DNA of 64,000 nt. Source: Artemisia argyi. Taxonomy: Eukaryota; Streptophyta; Magnoliopsida; Asterales; Asteraceae. Made by a program: the position numbers and the translations under genes. A model generated the notes under the pieces. It was not told the DNA's origin and made no database searches. It saw only the letters and a program-made list of their open reading frames with translations. Of the stretch, positions 34,873 to 45,849 are shown one piece after another. How positions within the stretch are numbered: the stretch's first letter is position 1; every line of letters starts with the position of its first letter. Location: contig CM060702.1 in NCBI GenBank assembly GCA_030686995.1, forward strand, positions 63,399,340 through 63,463,339, in the 5' to 3' direction.

Positions 34873-35141
34873 TGCACTTGTACAAAAAGTTGTATTGGTC
34901 ACGCCAAAAATGTGTGACGATATGCATATAGTCACACACGTTTTTTTCGTTGTGTGTCACCATAGGTCCCGCCACCGTAGGTGGCATATGGTCACATTGT
35001 TGAGTTCGTGACCTTTTCCATCGAAAAAGAGTGACCAAAATCCCGAATATGTGTGACAAATTAGGCACAAGTTTTGTTGGATTAGTCATTATCAGTGAGC
35101 GTAAACACCTTATAGTCACACGAATGTTTTTTGAGAGTGAC
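34873..35141 (+). mobile_element. Element E: CACTA-like terminus and subterminal repeats, part 1
   Basis: It starts CACTTGTACAAAAAG, compatible with a variant CACTA (En/Spm) terminal inverted repeat. It is dense in short inverted copies of TGTGAC/GTCACA and GCATAT(A/G)GTCAC, the usual look of CACTA subterminal regions. It ends at the duplication GTGAC (35137-35141) and continues at 58463. The opposite terminus was not found in the window. Confidence 0.45.
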
Positions 35142-35943
35142 TGATTGGTTCAGAACGGTCAACCCTAATTGACCAGTGAGTGGTCAACAAGGTCAAACGT
35201 CTAAAACCAATTCTCCGCGGAAGTATAGGGTTTCCTCGGGTCGTTATGTCCCGACGAGGTGTGGATGGTAGTCAAAACGGGTTTGTGATCGAGTGAATTT
35301 GGACAGAAAGGGGTTGAGTGATTATAATGATTACGCTACAGAAATATAAGTGAGAACGATTTAAACACACTATATTAACAATAACGTGAAACCTAGTTAA
35401 CCTAAAACGTAAACTGAAAATTTAAAATTAGAATTTGCTTAGGAATAAGCAGAAAAAATAAGTCAAACGGCTTAAATAGAAGCTATCACTTTATTTATGT
35501 TTTTGGTTTTTCTAATTTTACAAACTACTTTTAATTACGTAACGTAAAAGTTATTTAAAATAAAACGCGAGTGCGCAAAATAAAAAGTGAAATTTGAGCT
35601 ACGCTAACCCTACGGACATGAAAATTATATTTTTACGATCCTAACGATAAAAGAAAATTTTAGAAAAAAGAAAAATATTTTTTTGAGTTTTTAATTATTT
35701 ATTATTAATTAAATACTAATTAAAATAAATATAATTATTAAAAATACTAAATTAATTTTGAAAATTACAAAACTTTTTCTAAAATTAGTTTATACTACCT
35801 TTACACTAGGAAAAATAAGAAAGTTAAGAAAAGCTTATAAATAAGCTAGAAAATAAGCTGAGAAAGTGAAATAAGCTTAAAAGAAGCTACACTAGTATAT
35901 ATAAAAGTGTGGGAAGATATGACACTAAGTCAAAGCCAGGGGA

Positions 35944-36018
35944 GATGGTGCACGTGGTCAGAGTGGTATTGTCACTTGATAACCAACAGGTCCAGGGTTC
36001 AAGTCCCACTAGCAACAC
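35944..36018 (+). other. tRNA-like (SINE-head-like) sequence in B'
   Basis: It contains an A-box-like GTGGTCAGAGTGG (35954-35966) and a B-box GGGTTCAAGTCCC (35995-36007) at normal tRNA spacing. A T-rich tract follows (36019-36050). The T-arm pairs over only three bases and no clean acceptor stem forms, so it is not a functional tRNA gene by eye. I do not see it in the B LTRs. It may be a SINE fragment or a decayed tRNA-related insert. Confidence 0.4.
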
Positions 36019-36593
36019 TTTTCTCTTTTTATTTTCTTTTTGATTTTTCTTGTTACAAAATTACTTTAACACTAAATATATGATACTTTTGAAAAGACAA
36101 ACTTTTTGAATCACACAAATAAGCACTGTGGAGGCTTAAATCCACCACAGCTTATGAAAATAAGCTAAAAAGGAATTTAAAAAATTGAAAAAGCTAATAT
36201 TAAGCTACAAAGACTAAACTAAAGGTGAAATAAGCTATAAACAGATTAATTATACTGAGAATAAGCTGGAACAACAGAAAAAGCACAGTGAAATAAGCTA
36301 CAAAGCCAAATAAGCAAAACCAATGCACTGAGATCAAACAGGCCCTACGGGCTTGTTGCAGGCCACCTTAGAGCTATGTAAATAAGCTGATGAGACGAAA
36401 AATGATCCGTTTTTAGGGGGTCATTTAAGCCCGGAATTGAATTTATTTGATCAAATATTGCCCTAAATCGTTCCTTTTGTGATTTTAGGTACTTTGGGAG
36501 TGAAATCTGGAAAAGGAAGCAATTCGGACGTTTTTGGAGCATAAAAGTGAAGAAAACGCCAAAGTCTTAATTTTCCATGCTGGGAACAGTAGG

Positions 36594-36811
36594 TGACGGC
36601 GTCAAGAGTAACATCCTGACAGCGTCAAGAGCAACATTCCATGACGATCCAGTAAAGATTTGACGGCGTCACAAGATAGGGCGTCAAGAGTAAAAGTCGT
36701 GACGGCGTGGAAATGATTATCACTTGACGGCGTCAAATGTAGATCAAGGCAGTCCGAGAAAAGTTTTGGCGGCGAGGTGACGGCGTCACAAGTTTAGTCT
36801 TGACGCCGTCA
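36594..36811 (+). promoter_or_regulatory. TGACG palindrome array in A3 5' LTR
   Basis: Exact TGACG(G/C)CGTCA palindromes start at 36594, 36661, 36725, 36778 and 36801, with close variants at 36617 and 36700. Several extend to TGACGGCGTCAAGAGTAA. The last copy ends 12 bases before the TATA box. The TGACG core is the known binding core of plant TGA/bZIP factors (as-1 type). The array is repeated in all six family A LTRs in the window. Function is inferred. Confidence 0.6.
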
Positions 36812-36822
36812 GACCCCTTTTC

Positions 36823-36832
36823 CTATATATAG
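36823..36832 (+). promoter_or_regulatory. TATA box of A3 5' LTR
   Basis: CTATATATAG directly follows the TGACG array. The equivalent in the 3' LTR is at about 54640-54649. Transcription start would be about 30 bases downstream, near the AAGAGAGAAATTTTGG purine tract. Confidence 0.6.
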
Positions 36833-37264
36833 TTTTCTAATTTTCACATTTAAAAGAGAGAAATTTTGGAGAAACCCTAAGTACGATTTTGGTGCGAATT
36901 TTACAGGTTTTTCAAGGGTTCCAAGCCCTTGATACCTTTCATGTGTAATTGAGATAAGTGTTCTTTTAATTCAATCAATATGTCTATGTGTTGGTTGTCT
37001 ATATCTTGTTCTTGTCTTAATTCCACCATGCTAGGCTAGATCTATCTTGTGTTTGCTTGGATCTAATGAAACCTAGATGTTAATTGTGTGTTGATTACTT
37101 GTTTATACTTGTCTTGGATGAATGATTTATATGTTAGGCTTAAGAAAACTGGCAGATCTCCAATTGGTAACATGCTTGAACGTCTTAAGAAACATGAACC
37201 GACGCGCACTAGGTCTTTATTGGTTATATTTAATGCATGAGCCACTGTTTATAATCCCTATAGT

Positions 37265-40200
37265 TGTCACACCCCCAAAATACCTGAATGGCAGCGGAAT
37301 GGAATACCTGGGGTGACTGTCATAGCACCATACTTACAGTTATGTTGAACGACCTAAAGTGTCGTTTAGAAAACACAGCGTTTGATCATTAAAACATTCA
37401 GAGTTTACAAAACTTAGGTCCCAAAAGAGTTTGCCAAAACAGTTAGAATAAGTTCAACAAGATCAAACGTTTCATAAGTGCAGAAAATATAGTGAGACGC
37501 GTCGACTCCGCGACTCCATGAAGGTCCAAATGTATGCACATGAGCTACCTTAATAACCTGAGAAATACATTGCGAAAAACGGTCAACACGAATGTTGGTG
37601 AATAATCATAGGTTTATAAATAAATACTAGTGTACATATGCCATAAGTAATGCCAAGAAATAGGATGTCCGGAAAGTATATACATTGGCTCTTAAGCTCA
37701 TGACCCCGAAGCTAGACGATACTTGGCCCCAATGAGTGTTTACCAGACACTCTAATAATAAAGACATGAAATGCATTCGTTCCATTTGGAGCAACCCAAA
37801 CACGAATGGAGGCGTCACCCTCGATAGATCTATCCACTCACTCCCGCTTAGTACCAGAAATTAACGGTCCATGATAATAAAAGGGGACTTTTCAAGACGT
37901 GGTAAATAAGACAACTTAAGCAATGTATGAAATTTTTATACTTAGGCATGTACACAAAACAAGTAATGCAATGTATTCTCCCCCGTGGGATTTGAAATCA
38001 AAATATAGAATTAAAACGGGGCTATGAGAACTCACCTCGAAGTAATGGTACAAAGATGGTGCAATGAGGTGAAAGTAGTCGGGACAATGAGGCGCGAGTA
38101 CTAGCCGCAACCTAAATGAATAACCATGATCTAACTTAGATCAAGCCGTAATGAAATGAATGCACATGCACATGATACTCATACCACTCGTAATTTGAAA
38201 ATACTAGTTATCGTCGTAGAAAAATAGATTCCATACTTAGGAAAATAAGTCCTTATATAGGAGTATATAACTTGTCGTACTATCTCGTTAAAAAGTGTTA
38301 GCGTTAAATTCCTTGTATTGAAAACCTTGAAATATGTCGTTAAGTCATATAAGTATTCTCTCGGGTCATACGTATTCGTTTAATAAGAAAATAGTCCTTA
38401 GTAATATTTTCTAGAAAATATACCGTTTAGTACGTACGTTATTATTTTTATTTGTGACCAAAAATATATCCATAGTTTGACGATGTTAGAATGGTCATAA
38501 CTTTGTCGTTTTAGGCTCGTTTTCCTTGTTCGTTATGTCCACGGATTCGTCTTTGTATATACGAGTATATTTTAGATAACTCGGCTCTTTTAGGTTACGT
38601 TTAATGCTTCAAAATACCCATCGTATTCTGCCCAACAGCAAGCAGTTTTCTGGAAAAGTAGTTTTCGTCGTTAAGTTTGCAAAAATCATAACTCCTTCGT
38701 TATAAACTCGTTTTAATTGATTCTTTTGCCTAAAGTTTCGTTTTTGAATGTATTTTCTAAATCTTTGGTCAAAATTTAGTCATCATCTACTGATTTTCCC
38801 ACGAATTTAAAATAAGGACAGTAGGTATTTCAAAAGTTTCAAAAATCATTTCCAAGTCTCTAAACTAGTTCCATCATCCATCAATCCACTTTCAAACACC
38901 ACAAGACTAATCTAATCCTACCATACACCTTCTTAGGGTGTCATGGGTCCTTAAATATCATCAAACCACTAGGTCTAACAAGAGTTTCATATGTTTCCAT
39001 TTCTAGGGCTTCAAAGTTAAAATATACAAAAATGAAGTGGTACAAAATGATGCATGTAAAAGATCTTGTAAGAAAATCATATGAACATAATAATAACTTG
39101 TAAAAATCATAAAAATGAGTTTGTATACTTACTTGGTGGTTTAGAGAGTTTAGATGATAAAAAGCTTACTAATCCTTGAGTTTTTATTTCAAAACTCTAA
39201 CAAGGATGATTATACAAACTAGTTTATGATATGATCTTGTAAAATTTACCCTCCTTGCTCCTTGTTTACTCCAATTCGAACCAAACTCCAAAGAAAAGAG
39301 AGAAAAGAACTTGCTAAGTGTAAGTAAAAGTGATTTTAGTGAAAATGAGTAAGAAAAGTTTAATTTATACAAAGGGGACAATTGTTTGGTGACATTAAAT
39401 TAGTTTGGTGAGTTATTAAAGCTTGAAGACCAAAAAGGGGGGGGGGGGGGGGGGGGGTTGGCCGGTTTTGGGGAGGGAAAAGGGGGATGATGTTGGGTGG
39501 TTAGTTAGTAAAAATTAGTATTAGTAGTTAAGTATAGTTAGGTTAGGTTTAGGTTTAAGGTTTAATCGGGTACCGGGTTTGTTAGAAATAAATTTTGTTG
39601 GAGTTATTCGGGTCATAATAAAGTTATAAAAATTGTAAAAATATGTCGGGTATAAGTACGGAGAGTTTGGGTGATTATCGTTAAATTTTGGTGAAAACCG
39701 TCGTTATTAAGTTAAACGTACGATACGTAATAGTTAAATTTCCAAAATACCGGGTAAATTAATATTATAGTTTTTATATTATAGAAATGAGTATAAAATG
39801 TATTGGGATCATAGTCGGAAGTGTCGGACGTGTTAGTTTCATTTATAGTTCGCGTATTAGTGTTTATTTAAAATAAACATACGTAAATCGTTAATTATAT
39901 TAAAAATATAATTTGAATACCCTACGAGTGGAATAGTATGCAAGTGCCATAAAGATGATATGCAGACTATTTCTAGTCTGTATGAGATGTCCCAAATGAT
40001 AATGCATGGATTCGCTCCTGAACCAATACAGTTACGCGAATTTGAACACTCGTAAACAAAATTTACGATGACATGAATAATGCACGTGAATAGTGATTTT
40101 CTCTCGGAAATGAATAGTGTCAAGTGAATAGTAAAATTTCTGAATATGTCTCGGAATGTCAAATTGACCTCAAAAATGATGAATAGTGATCGATGAATAG

Positions 40201-40276
40201 TAAATGATGAATAGTAACTTGTGAATAGTAAATTGTCGAGGCTTGGAAAAATGACTGGAAATTACGAGGTGTGACA
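37265..40276 (-). repeat. Tekay 3' LTR
   Basis: 3012 bp, bounded on the plus strand by TGTCACACCC and GAGGTGTGACA. The TATA box is the complement of 39359-39369 (TATAAATTAAA). A G21 run lies at 39437-39457. GAATAGT is repeated several times in 40080-40230. Confidence 0.92.
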
Positions 40277-42794
40277 GTCTTCCCCACTAACAGGAACTTC
40301 GTCCCAAAGTTCAGTTTTGGTTGGTCTCTGGAGTACATTTGGTAAAAAGACGTGGATACTTGAGTTGCATTTGGTCCTCCCGTTCCCAAGTAAATTCGGG
40401 TTCTTTTCAAGAATTCCAGCGAACTTTCACGATAAAGATTCGACTTTGCTTCGACCGTTCGACCTCACGGTCCATGCATTCTAATGGTTCTATTACCAAG
40501 TTTACGTTTGTCTCAAGGTTGGATTCCCTTCCAAATGGGATTATAATTGACTAATCTGAAAGTCATTTCCTGGATTCAAATAGGTGAAACATAGTTGTGT
40601 AATCCGGCTGTTCCTTAACAAGGCTCAAGTCTGATGGCCACTAGGCCTACTCTGTCCGAACTATTAAGTGTTCCAGTGTATATCGGCTTTAACTTTTCAA
40701 ACATTTCCGAATAATATCATGCCTTTCCTAGGCAGAACTTTCAACGTAATCTGGCTACCAACTTGAAGTTTTAGTGGTTTACAACTTATAGAATTTGTAA
40801 TTGATCCTTGACTTGTAGGAAATTTCTGGTTATTTCATGAATGCCTATTGGAATAGTGAGTTTGGCTTTTTCCGAGTTCGGTTCGTCAATAGATGATCAG
40901 TGCTTCTTCAGGTTTATAATGTAATATGGATAATATATGTTGCTGAACTCTGTCAGAACTCAAATCTTATATGTCAGCTGGTCGATTCCATCATGAATCT
41001 GAAATGGTCCAATATACTTAAAAGTTCAATCTCTCGTGTTACCAAAATCGTATCATGCCTCTTCAAGGCAAAGCTTTCAATTTAGTTCGTTCTTTCACGT
41101 GAATCTAGTAAATTTGCTTGTTCAAGGATACCCAATCCGTATGATGTGCGTCATGTACCAACATAACTCCTACCAGTTTCTCGTTGCTTGTAACCGATTC
41201 TTGTCTTGTGAAATTTCCTTTGTTGTTCCATGGTTTGGTTCTAGACCAGTGAATTTTTAACTTTCCGATTTCAGTTTGTAAACGGGTAATTGGTACTTCG
41301 ACCATAAAGTGCCTCAAATGGTGTAGTCTCTATGCTCGCGCGATAACTATGGTTGTAAAAGAATCCAATTTATGGTAAATGGTTAGTCCAACCATTTCTA
41401 GAGTCAATCACTCATATTCTGAGTATAGCTTTCCTATGTTTGAATCGTTCTCCCGTTATGACCATCGATCTGAGGATGATAGGCGGTGTTCACATCTTTA
41501 TGAGGTTCCGAAGGAAATCTTAAAATGATTGCTAGAAGTCCAAGGTGATTCAATCACCTTTATCAGGAATAATTGAAACGGTACGATAAATCTTGTGACT
41601 AATTCCACAACGTTACGTCTCTCGAACACGGCGTTATACGAAGAAGATAAAATACGGCTAACAACATTTGATTCTTTGGGTTTTGGTCTAATGGATTGCT
41701 AAGACATGTGTCATTCTTTGCCTACTGTGCTTGGTCTCCATTACTGACGTTTGTAATCGTTCTATGATGTTCCTCCTAATTTCCTTCATCACCTATTCCA
41801 ATATTCCTTATTGTCAAGTCACAAAGCCCTAAATGCACAAGCGATATAGTATGGTGATTTGTTTCCAAATTTATCTCGCGATTTTCGAGTCTTTGGTCGA
41901 AATCTTTTTCTGAATAAACAATTTTAGAAAATGGAACAAATGGTATACTCAATATTAGCTTTATTGATGATTCAAAATTTAATAGTTATGAAATGTGACG
42001 CGGTTTTCAAACATGTTGTGAATAAAACTATTTACCAAAGTTTGATGTTTAAACATTTCTCATTGTATAATGGTTCAAGTAAATACTGGCTAAAAAGGGT
42101 CGTATTTATTCAAAATAGGCAATTCAAAATTATTTTCCACGAGATATGTGATTTGTATGGACAAAATTTTGAAATCCACTTCATTTAAAAGTACAAATAC
42201 TAACAAGGATAAAATAGTAGGATCGGAAATATTCGCATAAATGCATAGGTGTCTAACATTCGGTTCCTGACATTAGAAAATGCCTATTGGCGATTATTCG
42301 ACAAAACTACAAGTCTAGGTATCCAACCAACTTAAGTCCTGAGGTGGTTTATCGTTGAAATTGTTATCATGTTGGCAATATGAGGGTTTCAATTGATACC
42401 ATGTCGATGAATTTCCGTATTGTCTTCACATGTAGCTGGGGAGATATTCTTGAGTCTGATGCCTTTCTCGATGTATAGGTGAGGTTATCCAGAAGTTTTA
42501 AAGAACATAATGCTTTAGGGGAATCTATATCGATATCCATATTTCGAATCAATCATTCTTGTCGTAAATTCACTGCAGGGAAGTTTGCGTATGGATGAGA
42601 CCATGTTAACTCAAAACACTTTACAGTATCGGTTAGGAGGCTTGGTTTATTCCCATGGTGTTGCTTAGCGTACCTTCACAATGTGTTTGATCCCGTAGCT
42701 CAGTCTAGCTAGTACCTTTGAATAATAAAATCGGACAACTAGGTCAGAGATGGTGAGTCGGATGTTCGCTTGGTATCTTAAGATTGTCGTTGAG

Positions 42795-42839
<45 letters not shown>

Positions 42840-43711
42840 CTCAGTCTAGGTATAATAGTTCCGTAATCCTTTTATTGTTTTTCTTGTATCAAGGAATCCT
42901 CCTAGTACTTAATATGGGAAGTCTCTCCTAAAGAAGTCAATGGAAAGTCTAACTTAATGACTAAGTGTGTGACAGGTGGGGTAAGTATCCAGAGAAAATT
43001 TGTCATAAAGAAATATTCATAAAAGAGTTTATTTGTTTAAAACGCTTTTGGATGAAGATTGTTATTAACAATACTTTATAAAGTAACTATTTCCTTCATG
43101 GCATAATCTTTCCTGAAGTATACATAGGTGATCAGGCTATGTATAGTTGAGGACTAATGATGCGATGCTTGATTTAATCAAAATAATATTATTTTTCTCA
43201 AAAGCTTTAGATGGTGTTCAACGTTTTGTTTCGAAGAATGGTATTCTAGTCATTTCCTTTCAAAGTAATATAAAAATTGTTTCGCGTAATAATAGTAAAT
43301 ATTTGGTGTAATATCGGAAAAATCAGTTTATAGTACGGTAACAAAACGACTTATTTTAGAAATTCGGTAAAAACAATTTCCCCATAAGGTAGTAAAATAG
43401 TTTGAAATAAAACTCGTTGAATGGTTTATTGGATACATGGGTAAATACTATGGATTGGTAATAATCTACTAATCCGTCAATTACGAAATCGGTCAAATCC
43501 TTAATAAAACAATGGCATAATGTTACGAAACGATTGAAAATTGAACGATTGGGATAGAAAGCGGAGTAAACGAAGGTTATGGTTATCATAGAGGTAACAA
43601 AAGATAGTCATTACATTGGATAGGAAAGTGCTTAATACAACTAGGTTACATCAACGTACTTATGGAAAGTACCAAAAGAAGGTACAACCCTAGAGGGCTC
43701 GAACTATGGTT
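40277..43711 (-). pseudogene. Decayed Tekay pol (integrase remnants, chromodomain)
   Basis: The length is close to that expected for protease-RT-RNase H-integrase, but no long frame remains. Integrase traces are visible on the minus strand. They are YHPQIDGHNGRTIQ (about 41440-41485), PFEALYG (41301-41321), and FGNTREIELLSILDHFRF (about 40985-41045, resembling the integrase C-terminal KRGKL..RY.GPF module). A terminal segment EFTWEREDQMQLKYPRLF (about 40342-40398) is the hallmark end of the Tekay/Del chromodomain. Stops lie between all of these. Convincing RT motifs were not found. A T39 run lies at 42801-42839. The polypurine tract GTGGGGAAGAC is the complement of 40277-40287. Confidence 0.75.
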
Positions 43712-44671
43712 TTAAAACATGAACTGCTTCCTCCAATTCCGGTCTCTCAACACCGGGCATTCACTCTTGAAGTGTCCCACTACTCCACATTCACGGCAGA
43801 TTACCGTGAGTTCCTGATGCTTTGTGAGGGTGGGAGTCTTGCAATCCTTGGCTTTGTGTCCGATCTTCCTACAGTTGCCACATGGTTCCGGGCAACGTCC
43901 TTTGTGATGAAACTGACACCTGTTGCACTCGGGTAATTTACCTACATATCCTTTCTTTTGGCTTGACCCAGCAGTAAAGGTCTCCACCACTTGTTGTATC
44001 TTAAATGGTCGTTGAGTAGCATTAGCATCCTGATTACCGACCCATTTTCTCTTGTTGTTATTATTGTCTCCCGATGTCTTGTCGCGAACTATGAGTTCCT
44101 TTGTTTCGATTGCCATCTGGATAGCTTCAGACATGGTATTGGGTTCACATGCGATGACCATCCTACGAATTTCAGGAGAAAGTCCTCCGATGTACCTTTC
44201 GAGTTTCTTGCTTTCCGGTTCATCCATTGCAGAGCCTAGTCGAGCAAAATCATAAAAATAAGCAGTATACTTGACAACATCATCTCCTTCCATGGTAAGG
44301 TTTAGTGTTTCTTGTTCAATTGCTTGTAATTCGCTTTTCACACAGAACTTCAAACTCATCATCCTTTTTAGTTTCTCCCAAGAGTGTGAGTAAGCAGCAT
44401 CAACTCCTACTACCTGGACATACTTAGTCCACCATTTCTGGGCATGCTTCTGAAAAGTGCAAGTGGCGAACTTAACCTTGTCTTCCTTACGACAGTCACC
44501 ACCTTGAAAGATTGTTTCTAATTCTTCGAACCATTTGAGAAATTCTTTTGTGTCTACACTTCCGCTAAAGAAGGGGGGATTACAACCCATAAATTCCACG
44601 TGAGTAAGTTCCTTGGTGAGGGCGGTAGTTGCGTTCCTGGCAATGAATTGTCCAACAGCGGCTTGCGTCAT
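43712..44671 (-). CDS. Tekay gag (319 aa, intact)
   Basis: An open frame from ATG 44671 to a stop just after KQFMF. It holds the chromovirus gag core (FMGCNPPFFSGSVDTKEFLKW, FATCTFQKHAQKWWTKYVQ, DFARLGSAMDEPESKKLERY, FIGGLSPEIRR-like YIGGLSPEIRRMVI). A zinc-binding tail follows: CNRCQFHHKGRCPEPC, then CGNCRKIGHKAKDC and CRECGVVGHFKSEC, both C-x2-C-x4-H-x4-C. Gag forms the particle and binds element RNA. In autonomous Tekay elements the frame runs on into protease; here it stops. An upstream degenerate segment near 45500-45640 (MSSDTHAIILSSDSNVEDAL) may be a decayed N-terminal extension. Confidence 0.85.
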   Translation of the reverse strand: MTQAAVGQFIARNATTALTKELTHVEFMGCNPPFFSGSVDTKEFLKWFEELETIFQGGDCRKEDKVKFATCTFQKHAQKWWTKYVQVVGVDAAYSHSWEKLKRMMSLKFCVKSELQAIEQETLNLTMEGDDVVKYTAYFYDFARLGSAMDEPESKKLERYIGGLSPEIRRMVIACEPNTMSEAIQMAIETKELIVRDKTSGDNNNNKRKWVGNQDANATQRPFKIQQVVETFTAGSSQKKGYVGKLPECNRCQFHHKGRCPEPCGNCRKIGHKAKDCKTPTLTKHQELTVICRECGVVGHFKSECPVLRDRNWRKQFMF

Positions 44672-45849
44672 GCTTGGAGTGGTTTGCTTAAATCTATTTC
44701 CATCAAATCATGAGAGTCCATGAGAATTTATCGGTAATAACAATCATCATATTCATAACACATGAATATAATACATGAAGGTTTCGGTCAATATGGACCA
44801 ATATCATAGATAGCACAACCATTCCCCTATAGTAGAGTCAATACTTGGTGATTCCGTTCGTACATCAATCAAAATACTACAAGTTTCTTCGAACTATGCC
44901 ACACCTCTCGTGGCTAGGATAATAGTACAAGCTAGTAAAGACATAAGTCTAGTCTAAAGACTTCCTGTAGTCCTTCTAGGTGGAATCAGGTTTATGGCAT
45001 CATAAGGTCGAGATAGTCCTGAAGTAGTGTCTGAAGTTGTGCATCGATCAAGTCCTAGATAGTGTAGATTCTAAGCCATTCTTGAGGAACCTGCAGATGT
45101 TCCTGTTGAGTCCGTAATCTTGGTATTATCCACAAGGTGTTATCTAATTCATGGCAAGTGAAAATGGAAAAGGAAACTGACAATGGTGGTATTCTAAAGG
45201 ATGAGGATAACATTGATGACAATGAGATCCTAGTGATGAGTTAGGAGATAATGGTGATAATAGTGAATGGGATACTACCCTCTTTCGCGCTCTCTCGCGA
45301 TATCCAAGAGGTAAAGTTGAAGTACGCACTATGGGACGACCAATAGTGTAATAAGTAACCAACGGTGGTGGTAGTACCTAAGTAGTAAGCGTCCTACTAG
45401 TGAAGGAAATAAGACATGCTATCTCCCTTGTAATAAGCATCCAAATAAGTCCATTAAAATTAAGTCTGAATACTCTACCAAACGGCATTCTATGTATAGG
45501 CTGAATGAGAACCTCGCTCTTATGACAATTCAATAGTGCTAATGGTGGTGTGAGTACAGCTGGTGGTATAATGGTAGTGGAAGATGACAAGGCATCTTCA
45601 ACGTTGGAATCCGACGAAAGGATAATGGCGTGGGTATCTGAAGACATGTCACTTGTGAACCAGGTCAATATAATCATATATATATATATATGAGTATGGG
45701 TATGAATAACTCGTACAGTGTGTGCGTAAAGCAACATGTATAGTGAATATGCACCTATGATGAAATGATGAGATGCTATGATGATGTGGTTATAGTCTAG
45801 GGTCCAAGATACATCCTAGTTCGCTATAACCTTAGCTCTGATGCCAATC
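44672..45849 (-). mobile_element. Tekay leader and primer binding site
   Basis: About 1.18 kb lie between the PBS and gag. The PBS is the complement of 45835-45846 (TGGCATCAGAGC), three bases from the LTR. It matches the initiator-Met tRNA PBS TGGTATCAGAGC with one mismatch. The leader holds an ORF fragment (45378-45737) with an acidic, serine-rich segment that resembles the N-terminus of some Tekay gags, plus a short (TA)n at 45678-45692. No complete extra gene. Confidence 0.7.

Larger units (their letters stand above)
36388..37264 (+). repeat. A3 5' LTR, part 1
   Basis: From TGATGAGACG to the Tekay target duplication ATAGT (37260-37264). It carries the TGACG array and the TATA box. Part 2 is 48855-49383, ending CACGCATCA. 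Confidence 0.9.

Noticed and set aside
35944..36018. Functional tRNA gene
   Set aside because: The T-arm pairs over only three bases and no 7 bp acceptor stem could be formed by eye.
42367..42552. RT catalytic motif in the Tekay pol (KFIDMVSIE)
   Set aside because: Superficially like FIDDI, but the flanks do not match RT and spacing to integrase is too short. Not claimed.
43991..44255. Plus-strand ORFs over the Tekay gag
   Set aside because: Antisense shadows of the gag zinc-knuckle and capsid region.
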